Origin: Aegilops tauschii subsp. strangulata
Taxonomy: Eukaryota > Streptophyta > Magnoliopsida > Poales > Poaceae
Direction: 5' to 3'
Assembly (NCBI RefSeq): GCF_002575655.3
Contig: NC_053035.3
Span: forward strand, 506,694,601 to 506,758,600
DNA: 64,000 nt
Of the stretch, positions 32,296-45,300 are shown piece by piece. Position numbers and translations under genes: made by a program. Position 1 is the first letter of the stretch. Every line of letters starts with the position of its first letter. The notes under the pieces were generated by a model. That model was given only the letters and a program-made list of their open reading frames with translations, was not told the origin of the DNA and did not search any database.

Positions 32296-35200
32296 TTCAT
32301 GCATTAGAGTGTTGCATCATGTCTACTTTTCACAGAAACTTGAAATGGGGATGCCAGAAACCCCCAGCACCCCCCTGAACACAACTAGGGTTTACTAAAG
32401 TCCTTTTCAATGAACCTGAAATGCCCTCCATAAATGTTCACCATCTTTGGTCTTGGCTAAAACCTCTGCCAAAAATGGTTTCATATTTTTTGAGGCTATT
32501 CTGGATTTTTCACCAAGCCATAAGTATTTGCATTTGGGCAATTTAAATCCTATAAATATTTTAAAATGCCCAAATAATCTTGAAGGTATTTTTAGGCCGT
32601 TGAGAATATTTTCAAATGTGCCTCTGAATATTTTCAGGTTTTTCCTAAATGGAATAGTATTTCTACTATTTCAAAACACAGAACAGAAACAAATAAAAAG
32701 AAAAACAGAAAGCAGAGAGGGAAACTTACCGAGCAGCCCACCTGGCGGCCCAGCACTGTGCTGGCCCATGGCCAGTCAGCTGCTTGCTCCCGCCAGAGCA
32801 GGCACAGAGGTGACGCCGGCGTGCGCGAGCTCGCCACGGCGCCACCTGCTTGCCGCCTCGCCCGCGGACGAGCTGGACGACCTCCACGTCGCGCCCCCGA
32901 GCCCCTGGACACCTCCATTCGCCCCCATCGCCTCTCCCTCGCTCTCTCTCGCCATGGCCGAAGGAGCCGCTGCCACCTCGCCGGCGTAGCCGTAGCCACC
33001 GCCGTCCCCGCGTCACCTGACCATGTCCAGCAGCTCCGCCGTCGCCTTCTCCTTCGAGCTAGTCGAGCCCCGAGTGCTCGCTTGCCCCGATGCCACTGCT
33101 TCGACCTCGCCTTCACCGCCCACCGCCGGAGATCCCCTTCGCCGTCACCACCGCAGCAGTTCGTCCCCGACAGCGCCACCTAGCTCATCGCCTCTGCCGT
33201 GAGCTTCTTCCCCTTCCCCATCCTCTCATTCTTGCTGCCGCCCTTTGCATCGACCGTAACCAGCAGCACCGCACACGCGGACGCACGAGCTCGTCGCCGA
33301 CGAGGCTCCGGTGACCAAATGGTCCAGTGCATATGTCTATCATCTTCGTGAGCACTTGCAGCACCCGTAGAGACTAACCATTGATCCTCCCGTGCACCGT
33401 GTCGTCGTTTCCGTCGGCACCCGAACTCCAGCGGCCGCAAAAGAGCTCGCCGCCGTCGACTCCGGCCACCCCAGGCCGAACCACGGCCACCAACGGACGC
33501 GCCGTTGTGTCAGCTAACCGTAGAGCCCAACGGCGCCTCGAACGGTGCCCCGTAGAGCAAACCCGAGGCACAGGAGCGCCGCTGACCTCGCCGGCGGCTA
33601 ACCGCCGGCGTGTTAGGCCCGTTGACGAGGGGTTTGACTCCCTTGGGTCAATGACAAGTGGGGCCCGCCTGCTAATTAACCTGGGTTAGATTTAAGTTAA
33701 TTCTAGTTAGTTTAATTATCTAACAGTGACACTGACACAGTGGACCCACACGTCAGGTTTGACCTGGACGACCCCGTTGACCGCTGACGTCATCATGACA
33801 CACTACTGACGTAATAAACAATTTAATTACTGAAATTATTTCTATACAGGAAATTCCAGAAAATATCACAAACTTCAAAAAATCATAGAAAATAATCTAT
33901 AGCTCAGAATGAAAAGACTTATATATGAAAAATGATCAGAAAAATCCATTCTATCCATCTGTACTGGTTTGATGCATGTTTAAGCAAATTAACCTACTGT
34001 TTAATGCAGAACAAGATAAAGCACTAACATGGGCCATTTATGAACTTGGAATTTGAATCTTTGATTCAAAATAGTCCAAACCCATCTGGTCTTAGTTACA
34101 TTAGCCCAATACATCCATTTTGCCATGTCTCATGCATGCATCATATTGTTGCACTTGCTTGGTGTTGATTGTGCTTCGATGTGTTCATCGTGGTAGGTTC
34201 TGCCTCCGAGGATATTCATGAGTATCCAACTGAAGGGCAGCATTCCTCCACCACTCCGTCAGGCAAGCAACCCATTGATCATTTCGATACAAACCCATCT
34301 TCTCGCTTCTGCTCTCATTTACTGCATTAAGACAACGCGATTCAAACTGCTGTGTGTTGCGGTAGTTGAACCCACTTTCCTTTGCATGACCTATCATTGC
34401 CACAGTAACTAGATGAAACGCACTAGCATGTGTAGGAGTTGATTGAACCATGTTGTGTTCCTACAATGCTATGCTTGCTACGCTTAGAGTCGTGTCAGGT
34501 CTGGCTCATCAGGGTGATGAACTAGAGTGAAAGCGTGTGTCGGTAATGAGAGTGAGGTGTTGAATACGATTTGGTAAAGGTATCGATGGGAGGCCATGTA
34601 GGAGTACATGGTGGGTTGTTTCATTGAGACCGTCCCTAAGAACTGAGATCTGTATGCGTGATTTAAGATTCAGCTACTACCACGCATTGGGCCCGAAACC
34701 AATGGACCCCCTCGGCTTCTTAATCACCCTTGTCCTCTGTCCAGGAGTTGCACGTAGTTTCTGGTGTTTGTAGTAAGCTGGAGGCCGTGGACAGCGCTGA
34801 CCAAGGGGTGGGCTGTGATGCGGTAGGCTCGTGGCACGGTGTACCGAGTCGCCCGTTTGGTGTCCGGGAACCCTGCACACATCGTTTGGGGCCGTATGTG
34901 GAAACCTCGGCCGGACTCCCTGCGGATGGAACCTGAATAGGCGATAAACCTGGACTAGAGACTTGAGTGTTTAGGTAGGCTGTGGCCGACAGCCTCGTTG
35001 GGGTTCCGCTTGAAGGTTGCCGAGTACATGTCGTGTAGCGACGGTAAGTGGCGAGAGCGTGTGTGACGAAGTACACCCCTGCAGGGTATAAAACTATTCG
35101 AATATCCGCGTCCGCGGTAAAGGACTACTTGGTCGCTTATGCAGTTCATAGACAAGTAAATGGATACTACTAAAAGCCTCAAGATAAGTGTGAGTACCGC

Positions 35201-36340
35201 GGATGGCTCTCTCGTGGGATGACGAGGGAGGATCCACGGTGGAGTATTGAAATGGTGATTAGTGGACTCGTGTGCGAAAACTATTTTACAAGTGGTGTCT
35301 CGTAGGATAGCTTAGCCAAGAGTCAAAGCTGGCTTGCTGCAATAACCCCACTACCTTCTTGAGAATGAACATGTATAGTAGGATCTGTTGTAAGACTTGC
35401 TGAGTACCTTTGTACTCATGTTGCTTCAATTACTGTTTCAGACGACAACACCGCCCCTTCCGATGGGTTCTATGTAGAACTCGACGACGACGAGTGACTT
35501 GCCACCCAGGTGGTGATCTAGGCTTGTGAAGGGCCTACGTAGATAGACAGGCTTCGTCAAGCCTTCCTTCTTTCTAGTGTCTGTACCCAGACAAGTTGCT
35601 TCCGCATGTGTTTGTATGATTGTATGACTTGAGGGTCGGGTCATGTGACCCCTATCTGTATGAACAAGTTATGTAAGGCTCTCTGGAGCCCTTTAAATAA
35701 AGTACTTTGAGTTGTGGAGTTTTGTTGTGATGCCATGTTGTATTTGCACATATCGAGCATATTGTGTGTATGATTGAAATGCTTGGTATGTGTGGGATCC
35801 GACAATCTAGTTGTTTATCCTTGGCAGCCTCTCTTATGGGGAAATGTAGTCTAGTGCCTCCTTGAGCCATAGTAGTCCGCTACAGCCCGGTTCACCGGAG
35901 TCCTGCTAGCCCAGCACTACTGCTCTGGACACTTGACTGGCCGGCATGTGTTTCATATCGTTCCTGTGTCTGTCCCTTCAGGGAAATGTCACGCGGTGAC
36001 ATCCGGAGTCCTGCCTAGCCTGCTACAGCCCGGGTTCCCGGAGTCCTGTTAGCCCAGTGCTACAGCCCGGATTCACATGCTGCTGACCGACACGTTCGAT
36101 GTTGATTCATATATGCCTGTTCCCATACGTTAGTGCCGCTTTGGGTTCACGACTAGCCATGTCGGCCCGGGTTCTCTGTCATATGGATGCTAGCGACATT
36201 GTCATATACGTGAGCCAAAAGGCGCAAACGGTCCCGGGCCATGGTAGGGCGACACCCGTGGGAGTACCGTGCGTGAGGCCGCAATGTGATATGAGGTGTT
36301 ACAGGCTAGATCGGTGTGACTTAGAATCGGGGTCCTGACA
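32279..36340 (+). mobile_element. Array LTR-B, full length (4062 bp)
   Basis: It serves as 3' LTR of unit 1 and 5' LTR of unit 2. It holds the GC-rich module (about 32740-33500) missing from LTR-A. Its right part matches LTR-A nearly base for base, while its left 300 bp carry private variants (for example AAAGTCC and GGTCTTGG where the others have AAAATCC and GGTCCTGG). TATA box at 35087-35093, AATAAA at 35696-35701. Confidence 0.93.
32740..33500 (+). other. GC-rich module inside the LTR U3
   Basis: About 760 bp of GC- and CpG-rich sequence between AT-rich flanks. It has open frames in several registers on both strands (for example 141 codons plus and 181 codons minus), as GC-rich DNA produces by chance. 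CTCTCTCTCGCCATGGCC near 32944 looks like a plant 5' leader and start but the frame closes after 11 codons. On the minus strand CTGCTCGGTAAGTTTCCC at its edge is a good splice donor context. It could be a captured promoter or first exon; no homologue can be named. Confidence 0.5.
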
Positions 36341-36344
36341 GCGT

Positions 36345-36356
36345 TGGCATCAGAGC
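36345..36356 (+). promoter_or_regulatory. Primer binding site, copy 2
   Basis: TGGCATCAGAGC, four bases after the end of LTR-B, identical to copy 1. Confidence 0.85.
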
Positions 36357-36778
36357 CGGACTGCCTGTAGGTGCGTTAAGCCAAACTGGTCGATGTCGAG
36401 TCTAGAAATGCTTTAGTTATATGTAGGGGAATTGATTGTGGGAGGTAACGTAAGGCGCTTTTACTCCTTACCTTATGCCCTCTGATCTGAGTCATTCTCT
36501 TCTCATTCTACGTGGGTTAAGGACTAGGCTCTCCTCTCTCTATCAGGTTCACGTGTTACTAATCCGTAGTAACTTATAGGATTGTTGGATGCATGCTTCG
36601 GTTCAGTTTCTACTACCTTTAGTATGTTGTCGATTGAACCAGAACCTTGATATGATGTTGTTGAGTGGTATTGCAAACTGTTGCGAATGTCTCAAATCTT
36701 TTTCCGAGCATTTACAGCCGTTATGCTGTCCGAATTCTCCTAGAAATTCTAATGCCTTGCATTATTTCGTGCTTTCAG

Positions 36779-37552
36779 ATGGCCACCCGTTCCCAGAATC
36801 AAGTGGTTCGTCTGACCCGGTGCCTCGGCGTACCTGGTCACACGGCCATGCTGGTCCGAGTGATGGTTGAGACAGGCTATCGATGGTATCCCGAGTATAC
36901 CGTCGAGGAGCAGTTTCGAGACTTTAATCAAAGCCAATATTTATGCACAGTCAGGATTTACCCATCCTATCCTGGAGCCACTGAACCCCTCCATTGCTCT
37001 TATGGACTTGGGGTTACCATCGAGATGTCCGTGCAGGACGCAGCCTACTCAATGATGACTATCATACGAGCCAGAACTGCCTTGCTTCAGAACACTGACT
37101 TCCGCTATATGCCAGCATCACTCCCTGGGGCACAGGGGTACTACCAGGCTACTTACTGTGATCCTACCCATGAGGATTCACTACTCCGCACCACCACCGA
37201 GATGCTTGAGGACAAGGACCGTGAGAATCGTGCCCTGCGAATGGAGCTCTTTAATGCTCGTTCTGATCACTGGGCCACTCTGACACGGTTTGCACCTGCC
37301 GTGCAGGCCGGGTATATGGACATGAGGGACTTGTACCCCGTGCGGTCTGGTCTGCCGGAATGTATGGAATGGCGTGATGTAGGAGGCATCACCCCTCCTC
37401 GTGGACCCCGTCTGCCACCGTTTGTTGGACCAAGGCCACACCCGAGTCCTTATGGACCGCAAGCTCCACAGGACCGACTGTTTCCAGATGATCATGTTCA
37501 GCTCCCACGACATGGTGGTGACTTCTATGAAGATTACTACGGAGACGTCTGA
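36779..37552 (+). CDS. Accessory ORF, copy 2 (257 aa, identical to copy 1)
   Basis: The predicted protein is identical to that at 26721-27494, including the acceptor-like CAG before the ATG. The identity reflects duplication of roughly 8 kb of DNA rather than selection. Copies 1 and 2 have a serine (FNQSQY) where copies 3 and 4 have arginine (FNQRQY). Function unknown. Confidence 0.7.
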   Translation: MATRSQNQVVRLTRCLGVPGHTAMLVRVMVETGYRWYPEYTVEEQFRDFNQSQYLCTVRIYPSYPGATEPLHCSYGLGVTIEMSVQDAAYSMMTIIRARTALLQNTDFRYMPASLPGAQGYYQATYCDPTHEDSLLRTTTEMLEDKDRENRALRMELFNARSDHWATLTRFAPAVQAGYMDMRDLYPVRSGLPECMEWRDVGGITPPRGPRLPPFVGPRPHPSPYGPQAPQDRLFPDDHVQLPRHGGDFYEDYYGDV

Positions 37553-37900
37553 GTTGGTAGTAGTTCCACTAGTATTGTAACAGTTGTACTCCCCACAGTC
37601 CTGCGTGTCTTGTGGGATACGACTTGGTGTGTATCATGTTCCGGAGGTGTAGAAAAATAATGTATAGGAGCTTGGAATGCCTCTGATGAGATGTATCGTC
37701 TTTCATCATAGCCGTACTCTAGCCTGGGCTTGTACTAAACTATGTATGGTGTGTATGACCGTTGGTATATATATGTCAGTTTCTATATTACCATGTCATA
37801 CTGATGATCATCTCAGCATTCCGTGTTATCCATTACATTCCGCATTTCCCTGCCAAGATTTAGCCATCCTTGTCTAAACCGTTGTTTTGTTTCTCCTAGG

Positions 37901-40900
37901 ATGGTTAACACCCGCAACAACCCTGCTGTCCAGGCGCAGGGTGAAGCCAATGCAGTTAGGGGGGAGAATCTACCTCAACCGCCTTCTCTGGCCGAAGTTA
38001 TGCTGGAGGCAGAAAGAAACAAGCGTGAGACTAACCGCTTGCTAGAGCGAATTGAGCAGAATACTGCACGTCATCAGAGGAACGACTTGGTGTCCATCAA
38101 TGACTTTATCAAGTTGTACCCACCGAAGTTTAACCATTCCGTCGAGCCCCTCGATGCGGATGATTGGCTTCGCAGCATCACCCATAAGCTACGTTCTGCC
38201 AACGTAGCCGAAGCTGATAAGGTTACCTACGCTGCCTATCACCTCGAAGGCCCTGCTAGCCTTTGGTGGGAAAACTTTGAGGCTATGCGCCCAGCCGGCC
38301 AAATCACTACTTGGGCTGAATTCAGTGAGGCTTTCCGTGAGCATCACATTCCGGAGGGTCTCATAGATCGTAAGCGGGAAGAATTCTGCAACTTCACCCA
38401 AGGCAGACTGACTGTGGATGCATACAGCCGTGAGTTTGGAAATCTAGCACGCTATGCTCCTGAAGAGGTATCCACCGACGCCAAGAAGCAGGCAAGGTTC
38501 CGCAAGGGACTTAGCCCCGAGCTTCGCCGTGATCTTCGTCTGCACGAGTGCACCTCTTTCCAGAAATTGGTCAATAAGGCCATCAGTGCTGAGACAGGAC
38601 AGACTGACTTTGACGCTACACGCAAGCACTCTCGCGATTTTGGTTCCTCATCCGGCTCCGGATCTCAGAAGCGCCGGGTCTGGATTCCGAACACTGCTCT
38701 GCCACCTAGGTTCACTCCGAGGCCATCCTTTGAGGCGCCTCGGCCCAACCAGCAGTATGCACCGCCCAAGGTCTATGGTGGCCCCGCTGCTAATGCTGCT
38801 CCACGCCCCAATGTTGTGACATGCTTCAAGTGTGGAGAAACGGGTCACTATTTGCGCGAGTGCCCCCGAAACAACCCCAATCAACCTGGACAGTCCGTTG
38901 GCCGTGGTAAGCCAGCAGGAAAGACTTACTACGCCAAGCCAGCCACCACTGCACGTGGCCATGTCAACTATGTTTCAGCTGAAGAAACTCATGAGGATCC
39001 CAACGTCGTCCTTGGTACGCTCCTTGTTAATTGCCATCCGGCAACTGTTCTTTTTGATACTGGAGCATCTCATTCATTTATCTCTGAGAGCTATGCTCGA
39101 TTGCACAACACCACATTTTGTGACATGCCCACCTCCATGGTAATTCAAACCCCCGGTTCTAAGTGGCAAACCTCTAGGATAAGCCATGGAAATGAAATTC
39201 TTGTCGACAGATTGGTCTTCCTTGCATCGCTAATAGCTCTCAAGTCCTCGGACATAAATATCATCTTGGGTATGGACTGGATGTCAGCTCATTATGCTAA
39301 GATTGATTGCTCTACTAGAACTGTTCTACTCACCCATCCGTCGGGCAAGACAGTTAATGTTTTGACCCGAGTGTCTAAGCGTCAGCTTTACTCATTAAAT
39401 GCCAACCCTCTTCCAGACCTTGAAGATGTTCTGGTAGTCCGTGACTTCCCGGATGTCTTTCCAGAAGAACTGCCAGGTATTCCACCTGACAGGGATGTCG
39501 AGTTCGTGATAGACCTTGTTCCAGGAACCGTCCCAATATCTAGAAGACCTTATAAGATGGCACCCCTAGAGCTAGCCGAGCTTTAGAAACAACTCGATGA
39601 GTCCTTGAAAAAGGGTTTCATCCGTCCTAGTTCTTCTCCGTGGGCTTGCCCCGTCCTCCTCGTCAAGAAGAAAGATGGTACGGATCGAATGGTTGTAGAT
39701 TACCGACCTGTCAACCTAGTCACTATCAAGAACAAGTATCCGCTCCCTAGGATCAACGACCTGTATGATCAGCTCGCTGGATCCTCAATCTTCTCTAAAA
39801 TGGATTTGAGGTTGGGCTACCATCAAATCAAAATCAAGAACGGGGACATTCCTAAAACGGCCTTTGTTACTCGTTATGGCCAATACGAGTATACCGTCAT
39901 GTCTTTCGGTTTAACCAATGCTACAGCCACCTTCTCTCAGTTAATGAACTCAATCTTGATGGAGTATTTGGATAAATTCGTCGTAGTATACCAAGAATGA
40001 GGAAGAACATGCCGAGCATCTAAGGCTAGTATTGATGAAACTTCGAGAGCATCGCCTTTATGCTAAATTCTCTAAGTGTGAATTCTGGTTGCCAGAAGTG
40101 ACCTATCTAGGCCATGTAATCTCTGGTAAGGGTATTGATATCAATCCCGAGCGAGTTCAAGCCATCCTTGACTGGACTCCACCTGAATCGGTCAAGCAAG
40201 TTCGGAATTTCCTTGGCTTAGCGAGCTACTGTCACCGCTTCGTCGAGAATTTCTCCAAGGTTGCTAAACCTCTAACTGAACTCCTCAAGAAAGATAAAAA
40301 GTTCGAGTGGAACCCACAGTGTGAGTTCAACTTTCAGGAACTGAAAAGACGCCTGACATCTGCTCCCGTACCCATACCACCAGATTTTTCTAAGGACTTT
40401 GTTATCTATTGCGACGCCCCGCCACAAGGACTAGGTTGCATACTCATGCAAGATCATCACGTGATTGCCTACGCTTCCCGACAGTTGCGTCCACATGAGG
40501 ATACTTATCCCACACATGATCTAGAGCTTGCAGCCGTAGTCCATGCACTCAAAACATGGCGACATTACCTTCTCGGTAATCGTTGCGAGATTTTCACTGA
40601 TCACCAAAGTCTGAAATACATCTTCACCCAACCGGATTTGAATCTCAGGCAAAGACGTTGGGTCGAGTTGATCACAGATTACGACTTAGGAATAACTTAC
40701 ACCCCGGGCAAAGCCAACGTCATGGCTGATGCGCTAAGCCGTAAATCTTACTGTAACAACTTGATGTTACAACAAAGTCAACCACTTCTCCACGAGGAAT
40801 TCTGTAAGCTTAACCTTCACATTGTTCCTCGAGGGTTCCTATCCACCCTGGTGGCGAAACCTACCCTTACGGATCAGATCATCAAAGCTCAGAAGGTAGA

Positions 40901-42321
40901 TCCGGGAATCTCCCGTATTAAGAGAAACATCAAGAAAGGAGTTGCGGATTGTTTCTCCGTTGATGACCAACGTGTTGTGTTCTTTGGAGAACGTCTAGTG
41001 TTTCCCAAGGTACGCAACCTGAGGCGATTGATCCTTAAGGAAGCTCATGAATCTCCTCTCACCATGCATCCCGGTAGTACTAAAATGTATCAAGACCTAC
41101 GCCAGAGCTTTTGGTGGACTAGGATGAAGAGAGAAATTGCTCAATACATTGCTAATTGCGACGTCTGTCGTCGTGTTAAAGCAGAGCATCAACGGCCTGC
41201 TGGCACCCTTCAGCCTTTGGCTATTCCTGAATGGAAATGGGATAAAATCGGTATGGATTTAATTACCGGGTTTCCCAGGACCAAGAGGGGGAATAATGCA
41301 ATCTTCGTTGTTGTCGATCGTCTTTCCAAAGTAGCCCACTTCCTACCTGTTCGTCAGAATATAACCGCGAGCCAGCTAGCTGACTTGTACATCTCCCGAA
41401 TAGTGTCTCTTCATGGTGTTCCATTGGAAATTAACTCAGACTGTGGAAGTCTCTTCACCTCTCGATTTTGGGAAAGTTTCCAAAATGCTATGGGAACTCG
41501 TCTCTCCTTTAGCACCGCCTTCCACCCTGAATCAAGTGGTCAGGTAGAACGAGTTAATCAAATTCTGGAGGATATGCTCCGAGCTTCTGTCATCTCTTTC
41601 GGCATGGATTGGGAGAAATGCCTTCCATTCGCCGAGTTCGCTTATAACAATAGTTATCAAGCTAGCTTGGGCAAAGCTCCTTTCGAGGTTCTGTATGGAC
41701 GAAAATGTCGAACGCCTCTTAACTGGTCAGAAACCGGAGAAAGACAACTCTTTGGCCTGGATATGATTCAGGAAGCAGAAGAGCAGGTTCACATTATTCG
41801 TGAGAAATTGAAAACAGCCCAATCTCGCCAAAAGAGCCATTATGACCGCAAACATAAGGCTATGACTTTTGAGGTTGACGAGAAGGCTTACCTTCGGGTT
41901 ACTCCTTTAAAGGGAACCCATCGATTCGGTATCAAAGGCAAATTGGCTCCCCGTTATATTGGACCCACGCATTCTTGCCAAGCGAGGAGAAGTTGCCTAC
42001 CAATTGGAACTATGTCCGCATCTTTCCAAGGTTCATGACGTCTTCCACGTTTCTCAACTCAAGCGTTGCTTCTCGGATCCTATCCGTGGAGTGGACCACG
42101 AAACGCTTGATCTCCAAGATAATCTCACATATCGGGAATATCCCGTTCGCATCCTTGATCAAGCCGAGCGTACCACTCGACGCCAAAACATCAAGTTCCT
42201 CAAGGTTCAATGGTCACACCATTCCGAGAAAGAAGCTACTTGGGAAAGGGAGGATCGTCTTCGACTTGAGTACCCCACCTTCTACCCACGGATCCTAAAT
42301 CTCGGGACGAGATTCTTTTGA
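37901..42321 (+). pseudogene. Gypsy gag-pol, copy 2: mosaic of copy 1 and copy 3 types
   Basis: From 37901 to about 40423 it is identical to copy 1, including the TAG at 39584-39586 and the 23-bp YLDD deletion (junction 39992/39993). From 41791 onward it carries copy 3 variants: TTCACATT in place of TTCGCATT, a 2-bp deletion near 41967 (GGACCCACGC) and a 1-bp deletion near 42285 (TTCTACCCACGG). The last two shift the frame in the C-terminal chromodomain-like tail, where one frame ends and another (from 41959) reads the tail. The integrase Asp context is INSDCGSLF as in copies 1 and 3. The copy is doubly dead: no RT catalytic site and a broken tail. Confidence 0.93.
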
Positions 42322-42333
42322 GTGGGGGTGAGT
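42320..42333 (+). promoter_or_regulatory. Polypurine tract, copy 2
   Basis: GAGTGGGGGTGAGT directly before LTR-C. Confidence 0.85.
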
Positions 42334-45300
42334 TGTCACATCCTAGCTAGTTCATGCATTAGAGTGTTGCATCATGTCTACTTTTCACAGAAACTTGAAA
42401 TGGGGATGCCAGAAACCCCCAGCACCCCCCTGAACACAACTAGGGTTTACTAAAATCCTTTTCAATGAACCTGAAATGCCCTCCATAAATGTTCACCATC
42501 TTTGGTCCTGCCTAAAACCTCTGCCAAAAATGGTTTCATATTTTTTGAGGCTATTCTAGATTTTTCACCAAGCCATAAGTATTTGCATTTGGGCAATTTA
42601 AATCCTATAAATATTTTAAAATGCCCAAATAATCTTGAGGTATTTTTAGGCTATTGAGAATATTTTCAAATGTGCCTCTGAATATTTTCAGGGTTTTTCC
42701 TAAATGGAATAGTATTTCTACTATTTCAAAACACAGAACAGAAACAAATAAAAAGAAAAACGGAAAGCAGAGAGGGAAACTTACCTAGCAGCCCACCTGG
42801 CGGCCCAGCACTGTGCTGGCCCATGGCCAGTCAGCTGCTTGCTCCCGCCAGAGCAGGCACAGAGGTGACGCCGGCGTGCGCGAGCTCGCCACGGCGCCAC
42901 CTGCTTGCCGCCTCGCCCGTGGACGAGCTAGACGACCTCCACGTCGCGCCCCCGAGCCCCTGGACACCTCCATCGCCCCCATCGCCTCTCCCTCGCTCTC
43001 TCTCGCCATGGCCGAAGGAGCCGCTGCCACCTCGCCGGCGTAGCCGTAGCCACCGCCGTCGCCGCGTCACCTGACCATGTCCAGCAGCTCCGCCGTCACC
43101 TTCTCCTTCGAGCTAGTCGAGCCCCGAGCGCTCGCTTTCCCCGAAGCCACTGCTTCGACCTCGCCTTCACCGCCCATCGCCAGAGATCCCCTTCGCCGTC
43201 ACCACCGCAGCAGTTCGTCCCCGACAGCGCCACCTAGCTCATCGCCTCTGCCGTGAGCTTCTGCCCCTTCCCCATCCTCTCATTCTTGCTGCCGCCCTTT
43301 GCGTCGACGTTAACCAGCAGCACCGCACACGCCGCCGCACGAGCTCGTCGCCGACGAGGCTCCGGTGACCAAATGGTCCAGTGCATATGTCTATCATCTT
43401 CGTGAGCACTTGCAGCACCCGTAGAGACTAACCATTGATCCTCCCGTGCACCGTGTCATCGTTTCCGTCGGCACCCGAACTCCGGCGGCCGCAAAAGAGC
43501 TCACCGCCGTTGACTCCGGCCACCCCAGGCCGAACCACGGCCACCAACGGACGCGCCGTTGCGTCAGCTAACCGTAGAGCCCAACGGCGCCTCGAACGGT
43601 GCCCCGTAGAGCAAACCCGAGGCACAGGAGCGCCGCTGACCTCGCCGGCGGCTAACCGCCGGCGTGTTAGGCCCGTTGACGAGGGGTTTGACTCCCCTGG
43701 GTCAATGACAAGTGGGGCCCGCCTGCTAATTAACCTGGGTTAGATTTAAGTTAATTCTAATTAGTTTAATTATCTAACAGTGACACTGACACAGGGGACC
43801 CACACGTCAGGTTTGACCTGGACGACCCCGTTGACCGCTGACGTCATCATGACACACTACTGACGTAATAAACAATTTAATTACTGAAATTATTTCTATA
43901 CAGGAAATTCCAGAAAATATCACAAACTTCAAAAAATCATAGAAAATAATCTATAGCTCAGAATGAAAATATTTATATATGAAAAATGATCAGAAAAATC
44001 CATTCTATCCATCTGTACTGGTGTCATGCATGTTTAAGCAAATTAACCTACTGTTTAATGCAGAACAAGATAAAGCACTAACATGGGCCATTTATGAACT
44101 TGGAATTTGAATCTTTGATTCAAAATAGTCCAAACCCATCTGGTCTTAGTTACATTAGCCCAATACATCCATTTTTCCATGTCTCATGCATGCATCATAT
44201 TGTTGCACTTGCTTGGTGTTGATTGTGCTTCGATGTGTTCATCGTGGTAGGTTCTGCCTCCGAGGATATTCATGAGTATCCAACTGAAGGGCAGCATTCC
44301 TCCACCACCCCGTCAGGCAAGCAACCCATTGATCATTTCGATACAAGCCCATCTTCTCGCTTCTGCTCTCATTTACTGCATTAAGACAACGCGATTCAAA
44401 CTGCTGTGTGTTGCGGTAGTTGAACCCACTTTCCTTTGCATGACCTGTCATTGCCACAGTAACTAGATGAAACCCACTAGCATGTGTAGGAGTTGATTGA
44501 GCCATGTTGTGTTCCTACAATGCTATGCTTGCTACGCTTAGAGTCGTGTCAGGTCTGGCTCATCAGGGTGATGAACTAGAGTGAAAGCGTGTGTCGGTAA
44601 TGAGAGTGAGGTGTTGAATACGATTTGGTAAAGGTATCGATGGGAGGCCATGTAGGAGTACATGGTGAGTTGTTTCATTGAGACCGTCCCTATGAACTGA
44701 GATCTGTATGCGTGATTTAAGATTCAGCTACTACCACGCATTGGGCCCGAAACCAATGGACCCCCTCGGCTTCTTAATCACCCTTGTCCTCTGTCCAGGA
44801 GTTGCACGTAGTTTCTGGTGTTTGTAGTAAGCTGGAGGCCGTGGACAGCGCTGACCAAGGGGTGGGCTGTGATGCGGTAGGCTCGTGGCACGGTGTACCG
44901 AGTCGCCCGTTTGGTGTCCGGGAACCCTGCACACATCGTTTGGGGCCGTATGTGGAAACCTCGGCCGGACTCCCTGCGGATGGAACCTGAATAGGCGATA
45001 AACCTGGACTAGAGACTTGAGTGTTTAGGTAGGCTGTGGCTGACACCCTCATTGGGCTTCCGCTTGAAGGTTGCCGAGTACATGTCATGTAGCGACGGTA
45101 AGTGGTGAGAGCGTGTGTGACGAAGTACACCCCTGCAGGGTATAAAACTATTCGAATAGCCGCGTCCGCGGTAAAGGACTACTTGGTCGCTTATGCAGTT
45201 CATAGACAAGTAAATGGATACTACTAAAAGCCTCAAGATAAGTGTGAGCACCGCGGATGGCTCTCTCGTGGGATGACGAGGGAGGATCCACGGTGGAGTA

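Noticed and set aside
32758..33183. Open frames of 141 and 181 codons on opposite strands in the LTR GC-rich block, repeated in LTR-B to E
   Set aside because: They overlap in several registers, are Arg/Ala/Pro-rich low-complexity products of GC-rich DNA, and show no domain. Kept only as a composition anomaly.
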